The notes under the pieces were generated by a model that was given only the letters and a program-made list of their open reading frames with translations, was not told the DNA's origin and made no database searches. Position numbers and translations under genes: made by a program. From positions 1,984,001 to 2,048,000 of the forward strand of contig JBAIAC010000057.1 of the NCBI GenBank assembly GCA_037349315.1: 64,000 nucleotides of DNA, read 5' to 3'. This stretch comes from Chelydra serpentina. Taxonomy: Eukaryota > Chordata > Testudines > Chelydridae. Of the stretch, positions 11,296 through 23,009 are shown piece by piece (the first letter of the stretch is position 1; every line of letters starts with the position of its first letter).

Positions 11296-11445
11296 TGTTG
11301 TCTTCTACTCGAACTGTAAACTCCTTGGGGCAGGGATCAGCTTTTTGGTCTGTGTTTGTACAGCGCCTAGCACGATGGGGTCCTGATCGTTGATTAGTGC
11401 TCCTAGGTGCTACAGTAACACAAATAAATAAATAAATAAACAAAC
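11296..11445 (+). mobile_element. MIR 3' half with AAAT tail
   Basis: Contains CTCCTTGGGGCAGGGATCAG, then TTTGTACAGCGCCTAGCACG and GATGGGGTCCTGATCG. It ends in an (AAAT)n-type tail at 11421-11441, as expected for a retroposed SINE. It is a relatively well-preserved copy. Confidence 0.85.
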
Positions 11446-11938
11446 ATCTCCTGCTGCTTAAAATGCATCTATATTAGACTTTTCTAAAATACCTTAATTA
11501 AGTCCCACAGTACTGGCAGTCTTAGCTAAATGAACTGAGTGGTTCTGTTTAACAGCACTGTACAGCATGAGGTAAGAAAAGCCTATTCTTGTATTAACCT
11601 TTCTAAGTCCCATTACTGTGACATGGAGTTTTGAAACTTTTCTGACATCTTTGACAGTCCAAGGATTTCAAGACGTTCTTGTCAGTCTGGAAGGTGAGGA
11701 TGTTAGAAAAAATTTACTACGTCTGTGACAAAATAATCCCCAATCTCTTTACTTCTCCTCTTCCAAACAATACGATCTCCTCAGCATTTCCCCAGAACTA
11801 TAGTACATTGCACCAACTGAATGAAATGAGAAAACTTCATCTTGTGATAGCTTCATCCTGTGGGATCGGCTACCGAGGGAGCTCATCAAAATACAGCGCC
11901 ACAGATTAAAAGATGGCAAGGGGGTTAGGACAATATGG
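11446..11938. other. Unassigned non-coding sequence
   Basis: No feature was recognised. A 76-codon + frame across 11679-11909 has no domain. Confidence 0.35.
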
Positions 11939-11939
11939 G

Positions 11940-12105
11940 ACAGGGGGGCCAGGACTCCTGGGTTCTACTCCCTGCTCTGCCATTGATTCACTATGTAAAC
12001 TTGAGCAAATCACTTAACCTCTCTGAGCCCCCAGTTTACCAGTTAGTGAAATGGGTATAATATTTACTGACCGACCTCATGTCAGAATGATCATGAAACT
12101 AAATT
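11940..12105 (+). mobile_element. MIR-type SINE
   Basis: Starts with CCAGGACTCCTGGGTTCTAC, then GCTCTGCCATTGATTCAC, AAATCACTTAACCTCTCTGA and GTGAAATGGGTATAATATTT. This is the canonical order of tRNA-like head, core and linker. Confidence 0.9.
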
Positions 12106-12399
12106 AACTAGTAGTTGCAAAGAACATGTAGATCTTCAGGTTAGAGCTTTTAGAGACAGGCAAAGAATTACTAACGTGTTATTTTTACTAATTAAATAAA
12201 GACATAACACAGTTTGCCTGTCAAATTGCAGGAAACCATAGTGGACTCATAAACCTTTTTCTGTGGACCAGACAATAGAGGGAGACAAAAGACACTCCTG
12301 GCCTATGTGCTACATTGTATCCCATTTACACCAGTGGGAATGGTGGGTGCACCACTGAAAACCAGGCGGGGAGGACTAAAATTGCCCATCAAAGATTAA

Positions 12400-13080
12400 A
12401 CGAAGTCAGGACCAATGGTCCTTTAGAGTCTATAGACACTTTAGACTCTTGATTCCTCACGTCCTAAAAAACGAAACGTAGTGTGAATCCATTGGTGCAA
12501 CAGCGATTCTGTCTGCAGCCTTTGTCCAATCAAATCGTCGTCATCCATTTCACTTTCTCATGCATACATTGATTTCTTGGCAGGCAATTTGTCCCACAGA
12601 GAAAGTGCTGCCAGCGACAGCAGATCGCACAATAATTAGCGTCATCAGATGAAAAAACCCGCAGTTCATATTATCGGAATAGTAAAGGGGCAATTCTAAT
12701 TTCTCAGCTGCAAGGAGCACTTAAGCAAATTACATCTATTAAGAGACTAAGGCTCTGAGAGCTACTTTAAGTCTGACGCATTGAGAAAACAGCTAGGCTG
12801 GATGTGCAGTATCTGTCTGTCATTTGGGGTTTAATATTTACTTGTGTAGATGAGGCTTTGTCACGCTCTATTACAATTCATAGAGTTGTGTTTCCAAATT
12901 TTATGCATCAAATTGCTTTGATTTATAGAATCTAAGAGTCCCCCCCTTTTTTTTCTATTGTCATAAATGTGGTCAGTGATGCTTATCTCATGATATTAAT
13001 GTGCCTCATTTAATTATATTGTCTTGCTCAAGAAGTGTACTTAGTTTGGAGGAAACTACAAATTGTCAACTTTTGGGAAA
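12400..13080. other. Repeat-free, conserved-looking non-coding block
   Basis: No transposon signature is present. The block is AT-rich and carries homeodomain-type cores such as TAATTA at 12633-12638, CAATCAAATCG near 12525 and ATGCAT-type words near 12560 and 12900. The pattern resembles developmental conserved non-coding elements. This is a candidate by texture only; alignment to other vertebrates would decide. Confidence 0.3.
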
Positions 13081-13639
13081 TTCTGGTTTCTAGCAGGAGA
13101 AATGTGACGGCTCTTTCCTTGCAAAGCAAGGCAACAGACAATCTACTTAGGGTCACATTTTTAGTGGCAGGACAATAGCAACTCATTTCCTTCCCTTCCT
13201 CTCTTAACTCTGGGTCCCAGGCCTAGTTCTTCTCCAGGAACCGGGCAGCAGTTTCTCTTGTGCACTTTCTCTCCTTGCTGTGTGGTCTTTTCCTGCCATT
13301 ATATTCAGCCCTTGGAGATATACGTGTGGGGCTTCCAGGAGAGTCAAGCTCCTCTACCTGACTCCTGCTGGCTCAGCCAGAGTGGTGAGACTTCCATTTG
13401 GCTCCAGACAGTGGGGCTGCTTCCAGCGCTGGAAAGGCAGTTGGGAGAGGGAGTGCTAGCATGGCCCTCCTTCCTAGGCCACCGTCAGCCAGAATAGTCT
13501 CTTCCTTGCCCATCCACCCATCAGCCCAAGCATCGTCCAGTCCTTGGAAAAACTTGGTCACAAGTTGGACTCCTTAGTTCCCAATCATTTCAGCGCCACA
13601 TTTTCTGCCAGGAAAATATAAATCGCACAGTACATCCAA

Positions 13640-13770
13640 GCCTGTGTGAGCATCCCTGCAAGCTTGCACATACACATGCCCGGGCAAGTGTGCAAACACG
13701 GCGTGAGCACACACGTGGAAGGGTGCACGCTAGTGTGTGTGAGCAAGGGGTGGGTGTGCATGATGTGTGC
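13640..13770. repeat. Degenerate TG/CA-rich low-complexity tract
   Basis: Alternating TG/CA words with interruptions (for example TACACATGCCCGGGCAAG and CACACACGTGGAAGGGTG) run for about 130 bases. This is probably an old decayed dinucleotide repeat. It keeps three overlapping reading frames open by chance. Confidence 0.55.
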
Positions 13771-14410
13771 ATTCTGGACGGTGACAAGAAGGTGTTGGCT
13801 CTGCCCGAGAGGGAACACATGGCGTCACAGGTAGGTTAAGTCAGATGCTGTGATCTTACTTCTGCACCATTTCATAGGGTTAAATATGTTAAAGCACCTG
13901 GCCCACTTTTGAAACAAATAGGAAATAATAACGCAGGCTAAGCACCTTCTGTGGTGAGGACACTTCCTCAGGTCAGACGGCACCTATGACTTTTCCATCT
14001 CTCTCCACAGGGACATCTAAGGAATCTTTTCTCCTGCTTCTCAGCTGCACCTCCGCTCCTTTGCCCTCTGTCCTGCTCACTCGGCCCCAGAATGCACATT
14101 CCGCTCCCCATCCCAGCTCTCATGCTCCTTTGCAGGGAGAGTCGCCCCTTTCCCCCCTGATGGGTGGGGAGGCTGCACTTGTCTGTTGTGACACATTCAA
14201 ACAAAACTCCCTGTTGTGAACACATTCAAAAAAGCAGGGTTTGTTCCTGAGACAGGTGTGGCAGGCGCTCAGGAATCCTGCATCAGTTATGTTCCTTGTG
14301 TGGCTCTTTTATAAGGCAGGCTGGGTGTAAGAAGGGACCTTTATAAACAGCTATGAACATAAAGCACATCACAGTCACTTGGAAAGAAGGGAGTGCTTCT
14401 TATATATATA

Positions 14411-14561
14411 TAAAACCTAAGCTTGAGTGAAAACTGAAGGTACTGGTGTGTGTGTGTAGGTGTGGGTGTGTGGGTGTGGGTGTGTGGGTGTGGGTGTGAG
14501 ATCTATCTATATACACACACACAAGACAGTACCTTCAGTTTTCACTCAAGCCTAGATTTTA
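14411..14561. repeat. Fold-back repeat with TG/CA-rich loop
   Basis: Arms 14411-14444 and 14528-14561 are inverted complements over 34 bases with two mismatches; the core GAGTGAAAACTGAAGGTACT is perfect. The intervening sequence is TG-rich near the left arm and CA-rich near the right, so the pairing partly continues inward. No TSD or named family is evident. Confidence 0.8.
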
Positions 14562-15012
14562 AATCAAAGTGTGTCCACATTTAAACACACCCTTTAAGTA
14601 ACACATAAAAATGACGGTTCTGAAGGTAGCATTTAGATGTCTTGCAAATGATAGATGTTAACCCTTTCACTGCTTTAGTCTATTTCATATGGTCTCCCAC
14701 TCCATGTAGGTAGTTTTGCCTGAGTTAGGACTAAATGAAACCTGAGAGATGATTTAAGGGTTGTACTCCGTGTTTATACACAGACATTCATGGATGCTGT
14801 TCACATTTGCTGGGTTGTTTTGGGAGTGGGGGGCTAATAGTTTTATAATCTGATATACAACTACATTTATTTTTTTAAACATAAAACAAAATACAAAGAC
14901 ATTTCAACTAAACCCATAGGAAGAGTATCTGAAACCACCACTTCTACTCCATGCATCTGATGAAGTGGATTTTAGCCCATGAAAGCTGCCCAAATAAATG
15001 TGTTAGTCTCTA

Positions 15013-15318
15013 GGGGTATGTCTATACTACCCACTGGATTGGCACGCAGCGATCGATCCGGGGAGGGGGGGGGCGGTCGGGTCGATTTATCGCGTCTAGT
15101 CTAGACGCGATAAATCGACCCCCGAGCACTCTCCCGTCGACTCCTGTACTCCACCTCCATGAGAGGTGCAGGCAGAGTCAATGGGGGAGCGTCAGCAGTC
15201 GACTCACCACTGTGAAGACACAGCGGTGAGTAGATCTAAGTACGTCGACTTCAGCTATGTTATTCACGTAGCTGAAGTTGCGTAACTTAGATCAATCCCC
15301 CACAGTGTAGACCAGGGC
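15013..15318. mobile_element. Non-autonomous TIR element with TA duplication
   Basis: The ends are inverted-repeat related: left GGTATGTCTATACTACC, right complement GCCCTGGTCTACACTG. It is flanked by TA on both sides, and removing it plus one TA restores the surrounding repeat. This supports a TA target duplication (a 3-bp CTA cannot be excluded). TA duplications are known for Tc1/mariner-like elements. There is no coding capacity. The interior contains the near-perfect palindrome at 15079-15121. Confidence 0.8.
15079..15121. repeat. Perfect 21-bp palindrome, 1-base spacer
   Basis: Arms 15079-15099 and 15101-15121 are exact inverted complements around a single T at 15100; the inner part reads CGCGTCTAG/CTAGACGCG. 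It lies inside the TIR element and is probably an intrinsic part of the family. It would form a cruciform or a strong RNA hairpin. Confidence 0.9.
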
Positions 15319-15349
15319 TAAGGTGCCGCAAGGACTTCTCGCTGTTTTC

Positions 15350-15392
15350 AATGGGGAGGGTTACTTGGAGTAACTCAGTAACCCTCCCCATT
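15350..15392. repeat. Perfect 15-bp inverted repeat
   Basis: AATGGGGAGGGTTAC at 15350-15364 and its exact complement at 15378-15392 flank a 13-base loop. It abuts the right piece of the interrupted repeat. Family is unknown. Confidence 0.85.
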
Positions 15393-15414
15393 ACTAACGC
15401 TGGTCCAAAAGAAG

Positions 15415-15508
15415 TGCTGGGGGGAACATTTCAGACTTTTTCTGTTTTTTTATTATTTTGAAATTTGAAGTTCAGCAAAATGTGAAGCCTTTTGATCAGC
15501 TCTGTGCA
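15415..15508 (+). mobile_element. Right end of the AGAGCTGGT-type TIR element
   Basis: An A/T-rich stretch (TTTCAGACTTTTTCTGTTTT) ends in TTTTGATCAGCTCTGTG, close to the right terminus of the complete copy at 34450. The left end is absent. Confidence 0.5.
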
Positions 15509-16515
15509 GTACGCACGGTACAGGGGGTTCCGCTGAGTTCAGACTAAGCTAACACACGATAGGTCTGCTTTAGGTCAGGCTTTTTCTTAGTGCAGACGCA
15601 GGGCACCACCTGTCATTCAGATTTATTGGTTGTGTTTAGCAGCATTTGACCAGCTACATTGAGGTTAGCTACGCCCAGCCTAAATTCAACCACTTTTCTC
15701 AGCCAAGACAAACCCAAAAGAGCCTAGTGCCTGAGAACAAAGGGAGCTGTTGGGTGTTGAGCATCTAGGAGAATCTGGCCTGCATTGTGCAGTACCATGC
15801 TGTGCACCAAAATAATCAACATACATTCAATTCCCCATCAAACGTCTACCTGAAAATTCATGGCCCACTTCTCCGGAGTGATCTATCCCGAACACTGCCC
15901 CTGTTTGTTACTATTGCTTCCCACAGCAATATACTGGATTTCTTTCCATTAAACCAGCATTACTGTTCCGCTGCGCTGCTAACAGAAATCAGGCTGGTCA
16001 TGTGAGCAGCACAGCAAACAACGAGTTGTCTTTGTGTGGAGACACTGCCCTGGGCTCTCTAGCTGGGAGCTAAGAAAGGCTGTGGGGAGCCTGGGAATAA
16101 CAGTGCTCGGTGGAAACAGTGCTCTAAGGAAGAGCAGCACGGCTGTGGGACATCTCTGGCTGCACATTGGGATTCTACGACAGTGTGGTGTCCCTCATTC
16201 ATCTGAGCACTCCTGATGCTACAAATGTGATTTTTGTGCTCCACACTGAAGAATTAAATAGGGTCCCTTCTGCCATATAGTCACCGACTCTGAGCAATTC
16301 TTATAGAGTTTACTTTTAAAACTAATATTATTTGTGAATGTAATACTGGTAACAACCGCACAATCCATAGCTGTGGAGACTGAAGTCCTCCTTGGCTCAT
16401 CCGTAGGCGAGGTAAACATGGGAAGAAGCCGTGGCTGCTTCGCACACCCCAGCACACACGAGTGTGCTTCAGCTTTCACCTAGGAGACACACTCTCTGGG
16501 AAAGACACCAATTTA
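15509..16515. other. Unassigned non-coding sequence
   Basis: No exon, RNA gene or transposon terminus was recognised. Confidence 0.4.
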
Positions 16516-16519
16516 GTCT

Positions 16520-16625
16520 TCTTGGATCTTCCAAACTGGGTTCTATTCCTGCCCTGCTGTGAGACTGTGGATAAATCACTTCCCTTCTCCATGACTCAGT
16601 TTCCCATCCGTAAAGATGGGATCTA
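16520..16625 (+). mobile_element. MIR-type SINE fragment
   Basis: Shows ACTGGGTTCTATTCCTGCCC, GTGAGACTGTGGATAAATCA, then CATGACTCAGTTTCCCATCC and GTAAAGATGGGATC. The order is head-core-linker of MIR; the 3' part is missing. Confidence 0.85.
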
Positions 16626-16629
16626 AGGA

Positions 16630-19490
16630 GGAAAAGTGGTAGGTAGGAGCCAAGTATCATTCTCTGAAGACAAAAGTGAAACAAGGTGAAAGCAGTGTTC
16701 TGCTCCTGCAGCCAGGATGAGATGAAATGTCTTGCTCAGGAGTCCCATGCTCCTTCAGAAAACAGAAAGAGAGACAGCAGCAGTGAACTCTGGAGCCTGG
16801 CTGGAACTCCCATCAAAGACTTTGCTATGTAACCGAACAGCAATGCCCAGCTCTGCATATCCCTGGAACGGCTTGTTCTGAAGAGAGCCTAGAGAATCCC
16901 CCGGCCACACTCCCCAGGCTGGCCAGAACCCAAGCATGACACAGCAGCAATTCCATGTTTTCCTTACTTCACTTTTAGAGGGACTGTGTGTGATATGACT
17001 CCATATTGATTACTTGATCTATGTAATTACAATCAAAACTGCAGGGATGTCAAGCCTGATTGATTTCAAATTAAAAATCTATTGGTTTTGCTGGACTCTT
17101 AATCAAAGGGATTAGCAGGGAACATTGTTTTGTTTTGCCTTTTTTCCAGGACTTCACGTTTTCAGTGGTGAGGTTTGAATAGGGGAGATTTGCAAAGGGC
17201 GTTAACCTTCCCCCTTCCCATAAAGCAGGGCTGGATAGCTGAGGAGCTGGGACTCCATACACTGCCCCACCTTAACTCCTGACCCTAATAACACGATGAA
17301 ATAGTGTCTGTCCTTTCTGGAGACCCCTTGATCGGCCCGTGTCTTTTAGCTGCTCTGTGATTCTTCGCGTCCCAGGATCTACAAGTGTTTTACAGACCTG
17401 CATTAATCAAGCCGCTCCAATTCCCCACGTCCTGGGAGGTCAGCCAGTGTCACTATCCCTATGGTGCAGTGTCAGAGCCAGGAAACACACCCAAGTAATA
17501 CTGGCTTCCAGCGCCCCGCTCCAACAACGAGACATGGCTGCATCTCAGCAGAAGGCTGGTCCGAAGGCCAGCATCTAACTGCCCGTGCATATCACGCATC
17601 AGTATGGATCGCCCAGGGTCTGTGAATGGAAACAGACAGGCCTGGCCCTAGCAGGATGTTGCAGATAGAGGGTCGCCGGGGACACACGGGCACCTGGACG
17701 GCTTGCGGTGTAAAATGAGGGAGTCTCTTTCATGGCAAAGCCTCTTGCACTGGTCAGTGGGGATGAGAACATGGAACAAACCTGCAAAAGGAACCCAGAC
17801 ATGAAGAGTCCCAAGGCCACATTCCTCCCCCAAGTAGCGTCACTGTATAACACAAGGCTGAATTTTTGGCTTGTTCCTGTTTTGTTTCTACCCTGCCTGC
17901 TACTTTGGAGGGTCTGGATGGATCAGAGACATCAGAGAGTGGCACACGGAGCCTTTAGCCCAAGGTCACGGGTACAAGTCGTACGTTCACGGTTTGCGTT
18001 TCCGATGGCATTTTTCATTGAAAAGTCAATTTCTGATTAAATTCTTGCTCCAACCCCCAGTATTTGGGTTTTTCCAGTTCAGCGCTGACCGACAGACTGT
18101 CCTGGCCCTCTCAGAGCACATTGGTGGCCTCTATGGAACGGGCTGATGGTTTCCTCAGTCCAGGTCCTACAGAACACCCCAAAGCATAAAGGACACTGCC
18201 ACTGCAACTGGCATCAGTGCCATCCTGAGGGTGGTTTCAGGGACTCAGCCGCCCAGGGAGACCAATCCGATCTCCGACTCCCTACGTTGTTGCTGTTGCA
18301 TGGAGAAGTGGTTCACTGGCACATTAGAGCGGGGAAGATTCTTACCCTTCCAGCTGCTTCTTCCATGCAGATCTCAAGGACAGAGAACCCGATTCTCCGC
18401 TGCTGACTGTAGACCTGTATGGCTCCACTGGTTCTGAGGCTGATGGCCACCCGCCCAGGACCTCGCCCTGTGCACTTTTGGCTGTTATGAAAGCCATTAT
18501 TTATCTATCTAAATAAAAACCACAGAGGATTCACGCTACGTCCACGAACAGGCTTGATGCTTTCCTTTGCCATCCTGCCCTTGGGCATGCGTGTACCTGC
18601 CTTTCCACAGCAGGAGCTCTGCGGGCTGGCGAAGAGAAGGATTGTCCCACTCCTTTGTCCGAGAGAACTCAAAACTATCAGCTAATGGATCAGGGAGGGC
18701 TCGGAGAGGCCGGATTTAACCAATATTGTCTGGCCAGGCAGTTCCAAGAGCTAAACAATAATGGGTGTTAAAGTACAAAAAGACACTTTCAGGCATGGAG
18801 TTTGTATCAGTAGCTGCCTCTCCTCACCAGAGACTGAGCAAAGGAATATCACCAGGCGGGGAAAAGCTTGTGGGTATTTTTTTTTTCCCCAAACAGGTTT
18901 TTCATTTAAGAGATGCCGCCGCCTGCAGATTAGTGTCTCGACTATACAGGTTTCCTAAAGATAAGGCAGAGAAATTGATTTCAATTACTAAAGTGGATAG
19001 ACGGGGCTGCTCTGCTTTTTTCAAGAGGATTGTTAACCCTCGAGAGCCAAGAAAGTAAAAACCAGCAGGGGAAGCGAGTTTAAACCTCAAGCCGTTTCTC
19101 TAGGAACGGCGGCGCAGGCAAATGCCTCTCACAAAGGGAAGGAGGCAAAGAAGGAGGTTTGGTTAAGGATGATCCTGGTGACACTTCAGGATCTCAGGAA
19201 GGCTCTTGGATCCTTCAGCAAGGCTCAAGGAGGGTTAAAGGGGTGGCAGGAGATCAATTATCATCTGTTCCAACAAACGAACCCATTTCAAGGCTGCTCC
19301 GCTGTGTTGAGACACAGGTTCCACGGACAGCACCGGGGTGGTCTTGCGTTTGGCCTGTTGCTGGGATAGCTCCTTTGCGGTCGCCATTGAGGGGGTGGGA
19401 CACAGGTCGGGATTGTCAAGGTCCAGGCGCAGTGGAGAGCCTCACTGACACAGGCTGCTGTGGAAACCCCAACCCCGGTCTTCACTGCGT
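16630..19490. other. Unassigned non-coding sequence
   Basis: About 2.9 kb without a recognised gene or repeat. There are scattered short frames only. A run with AATAAA-like words near 18504-18515 has no upstream exon and is not called a polyadenylation site. Confidence 0.4.
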
Positions 19491-19496
19491 GTGTCT

Positions 19497-19625
19497 GGGA
19501 GCCAGGACTCCTGGGTCCCGTTCCCACCTCTGCCATTGACACTCAAAGTGACCCGGGACAAGTCACTTCCCCTCTCTGGGCTTCTGTGTCACCACGCTGT
19601 GCAAATTGGAGGTGATGGCACCACG
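19497..19625 (+). mobile_element. MIR-type SINE fragment
   Basis: Starts GGGAGCCAGGACTCCTGGGT, continues CACCTCTGCCATTGACACTC and ACAAGTCACTTCCCCTCTCT. This is the MIR head and core; the 3' half is lost. Confidence 0.85.
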
Positions 19626-19972
19626 GAGGGTCGGGGGAGATGCAGCCAGATCAGTGGGAACAGAGAGCAATCGGCCTGACATGGCCAGAGTAGCAAGAAG
19701 AGAGGGCGAGGGGTGGAGGAGACACCAGTAGTCGAGCTAGGGGATATGGAAGGCTGGGGAAAGGGCCTGGAGAGCAAGGAAGTGGGGGTTCCAGCAATGG
19801 TGTCGGGCACGAGGGGACCAGGTTTGCTGCTAATTGAGAGGTGGGGCAAGAGGAGACGACTCCAACACTGGGGTTGCGAGTGCAGGTGACAGGGTGGAGG
19901 GGGGTGAGTGGATTTGTCTGTGCCAATGGGGGATGCAGCAATAGGATGGCTATGCAAAGGCTAGATGGGAAT

Positions 19973-20043
<71 letters not shown>
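19973..20043. repeat. Compound microsatellite (TG)n-(AG)n-(ACAG)n
   Basis: A pure TG run of about 15 units is followed directly by a pure AG run of about 13 units and a short ACAG tail. It is likely to be length-polymorphic. It opens several reading frames on both strands that translate to CVCVC, RERER or SLSLS and HTHTH strings; none is a gene. Confidence 0.98.
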
Positions 20044-20044
<1 letters not shown>

Positions 20045-20049
20045 TCAGG

Positions 20050-21410
20050 AAGCTCAGACAGGCAGTTCTTTGGCACTCTCGGCTGCGTGGGAAGACCACT
20101 CCCAGCTGTTCCTCAGCCCCTCCCCCTTCCCTCTGCTGTGCCCTACATTTACATACTGAAATTTTCTCCAATGTCTCACATGGCGGGAGCCCAGTTCTGA
20201 CTCCCCGAAATGCACATCTCTATTTTTCACAGCTTCGGGAGAGTTTTATAATTGGCACCTTGAGATATTTTTCTCTGCTATTCTCCTATCTCAGGTCTCT
20301 TTCCTCCTTGAGAATCATCACATGAGGGAAATTGCCCTTGTGGGTTTCTCAATATTCTTCCCAGCTGGATTTCACACAGGCTGTTATTGCACACCGCTTC
20401 TCCTGCTGATCTCTGATATACTTCAGTCTACGTTTCTCTTTGATGATATGACTTACAGGCTTCACCTCCATTCTGTGCCTGTTAATAACCCTCCTCAAAT
20501 ACATATTTTCCAAGAGGACTGAGGGGAAGGTTTGTAAAAGCTCCATTGTAGACAGAAAACTCATGCCATACTGGAGATGAATCTCCGAATGGTAGGAATT
20601 AAATGATGCAATATTGAGAGTGCATCAGGTTGGCGAGCACACCCGGGTGATCAAATGAGAAATCAGAATCCAAAGAAAATGACTTTGTTTTGGACCACAG
20701 AAAACAAGTCTTTTGTTACAGGGGCCAGCTAAGCTCCCTCAACTCCCATGTCCTTATAAATAGAATGACACATTTTTGTACAGTAATGTCCCTACATGCT
20801 GCACCTTACAATAATGCTACTGTGGCAGCTTCCCCAGCCATACAATGAGAACAAAGATACGACTTTACAATTGATTTACAAATGAAAACCTCTAGGGAAG
20901 AGCTGCTTATTGTCACTCTCCTACAGGCGTATTTCATAGAATTACCCAGCACACAAACAGCCCAGAACTCCCCAGCCCAGCCAATCAATCACACAGCAAG
21001 ACTGCCCCTTGCTTCCTCTCTAGCTCTCTCCACTACTATTTCCGCCTCTAAAGCCATGAAATGACATTCCTCGTGCAGTGATAATGGCCCCTCTACACAT
21101 GAACTGCATGTGACCCTCCCTCCCCTTCACACCTGTAAAATGGGTGTGTGCATAGAAGCTTGGAGCGGGATGGTTAATGCCCCATGTTAGGCTTAGATGC
21201 AATGGTCAGGAATATAGATCCTGGAAACACGCTCACTGCGGGAAATCTCCATGGCTTTTCAAAGGCTGATAGAAACTCCCACGACAGATTACGCTCCTGA
21301 CATTCAAAGTGGGACCCCTTCAAGTCCACCCTGAATGGGTTATATACCATCACTTTGAGGGCAGACTTGTGTACTGTAGGTTCACAGCTAGCAATCCAGG
21401 GAGCAAAGGG
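20050..21410. other. Unassigned non-coding sequence
   Basis: No recognisable gene, RNA gene or transposon. A purely descriptive block; no conserved motif pattern stood out. Confidence 0.4.
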
Positions 21411-21419
21411 AAGGACATT

Positions 21420-21632
21420 TTCCACTGGAACGTGACATTCTGACACAATGGAAAATTGTCGTGAAAAAAAAATCATAATTTTTATCAAACATTGTTCAGG
21501 TTCTGTTGAAATCCCCTAAAACAAAACCAAATTGGGTTCGGTGTCAAACATCCAAAACATTTCAACAACCAACAAGAATTTTGTTGCATCAAATTATTTT
21601 AGGGGGAAAAATACTATTTCTCAACCAGCTCT
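21420..21632 (+). mobile_element. AGAGCTGGT-type AT-rich TIR element, right part
   Basis: A/T-rich sequence with TTGTCGTGAAAAAAAAATCA and CCAAAACATTTCAACAACCA ends in TTCTCAACCAGCTCT at 21632, which equals the right terminus of the complete copy at 34044-34450. The left terminus is not visible. Confidence 0.65.
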
Positions 21633-21779
21633 TTTATTCTCCATATCACATGCTCTGTGGGACATGCTTGGCCTTTCAGGGGAAAATCTCCCTTTACAAT
21701 TCAGTGTGTGGTCAAATAATTTATTAATGTCAAATGGCCTCGTATTCACTTAACTCTATCATCATCTACCTGTGCTGAA

Positions 21780-21999
21780 ACACACACTTGTGCCTAGAGA
21801 CTATGGTAATGGGGTCTGAAAATGCCTTAGATAATCAAGAGAGAAATGCTTTGAATGGGCTAATTGGGCAGAGGTGGGCTTAGCCTATCAAACCAGAATG
21901 TCCAGGGGATTTAACAAGCTGTATTTTTTGCTTCCCCTCAGCTGCTGCCATAGTGAATGCCTGGAATTAAAGAGAGAGCACTTTAATTGTACAGGACAG
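21780..21999. other. Unassigned non-coding sequence
   Basis: No feature recognised between the TIR element and the next conserved-looking block. Confidence 0.3.
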
Positions 22000-22460
22000 A
22001 GACTCCTGCTTCACTGATCAATTCCTGTTCATAAATTACGGCAGAAACAAAACCCTTTAGCTATGCTGACAATTAAATAACATTCTGATAAACACCCCCT
22101 TTTGTTTTATTTAAATGAAAACGCCTTTATTTCCACAGAGTCGTATCTTATAACAATACGTTTCGCTGTCCCCAAAGCTCGCTTAATTAAACACAGTATT
22201 TGCAATCTACCAAAACAAGCTGTTTTATGCAAGTTGATAACAGGGTTTCTATTTCATAACGTTAACAACTGGGCTATGCAAATGCAAGGATTTTAAGTCG
22301 CTGTGATCTGTTTCCATCGTCTTATTATCTGTTTCTGTCTGCAAACGCCAAATATAGACAGCCCAATTAAAGCAGCTAAATGCCATTTAAACCAACCAAG
22401 AATGCTTTTTATCGGTTAAAAACTTCCACAATTTAATTAAAAATATGGTTTGCAACTGGC
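22000..22460. other. Candidate developmental enhancer-like block
   Basis: Free of transposon signatures. It holds a FOX-type ATAAACA at 22088-22094, the palindrome TTAATTAA at 22193-22200 and 22433-22440, and an exact POU octamer ATGCAAAT at 22276-22283. Such clustering in AT-rich, repeat-free DNA is common in conserved vertebrate enhancers. No experiment or alignment supports this yet, so it is an inference. Confidence 0.35.
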
Positions 22461-23009
22461 CTTTCCTGGACATGCTGCACTCCCACGCTCCCATCTGTTT
22501 GAAATTCTTCCCTTACCGGCTCCTTTGTGGCTTTTGTTCCCTGACATAGCTAATAAATCCTTTGCAAGAGACTGTAAAAAGCATGACTCCAGGGAAGGCT
22601 GGGCCCAGGTATGAGCACTTGCATTTAGATGAAGCTTCTCTTAACAGTTTGATGCTATCAGAACCTTTGTGTAATTATAAAAGGACCACAAGTGGAATGT
22701 GGTGAGTTAAAGATCCCAGCCCAAGCTCTCAGAAATGACCTGTATAAAACTAGTGTCCTCACACGTCCCTGAAAATACCCGTGTTAACTCAGCCTGCCCT
22801 GCTGGGCCAGAACCCAAGAGGGTGTTGGTGGGCTGTTCCAACTTATTAACCCCCTTGTTGTGGTGTCTGCACCATATTTGGCTCTGATATTTAGTAACAT
22901 TCAGATTAAAAAAGAAAAAAGCAGCTGAGAAGATGGGAATAGAGACATCTTAAACCTGGGATGGGGCTTGTACCTTCTTCCTCAAACGGCCTTGCTCCCC
23001 CGCCACCCA

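Larger units (their letters stand above)
14945..15350 (+). mobile_element. Turtle dispersed repeat interrupted by a TIR element
   Basis: The left piece (14945-15010: CATGCATCTGATGAAGTGGA ... GTGTTAGTCTC) and right piece (15319-15346: TAAGGTGCCGCAAGGACTTC) join into one continuous copy of a repeat that also occurs as GTTAGTCTATAAGGTGCCAC in the fold-back at 27638-27830. The gap is exactly the 15013-15318 insertion. Class of the host repeat is uncertain. Confidence 0.75.

Noticed and set aside
18504..18515. AATAAA-like polyadenylation word
   Set aside because: No upstream exon or downstream GU-rich element was evident; such words are frequent by chance.
19651..20200. Several open frames on both strands with CVCVC, HTHTH or SLSLS strings
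   Set aside because: They are translations of the TG/AG microsatellite at 19973-20043.
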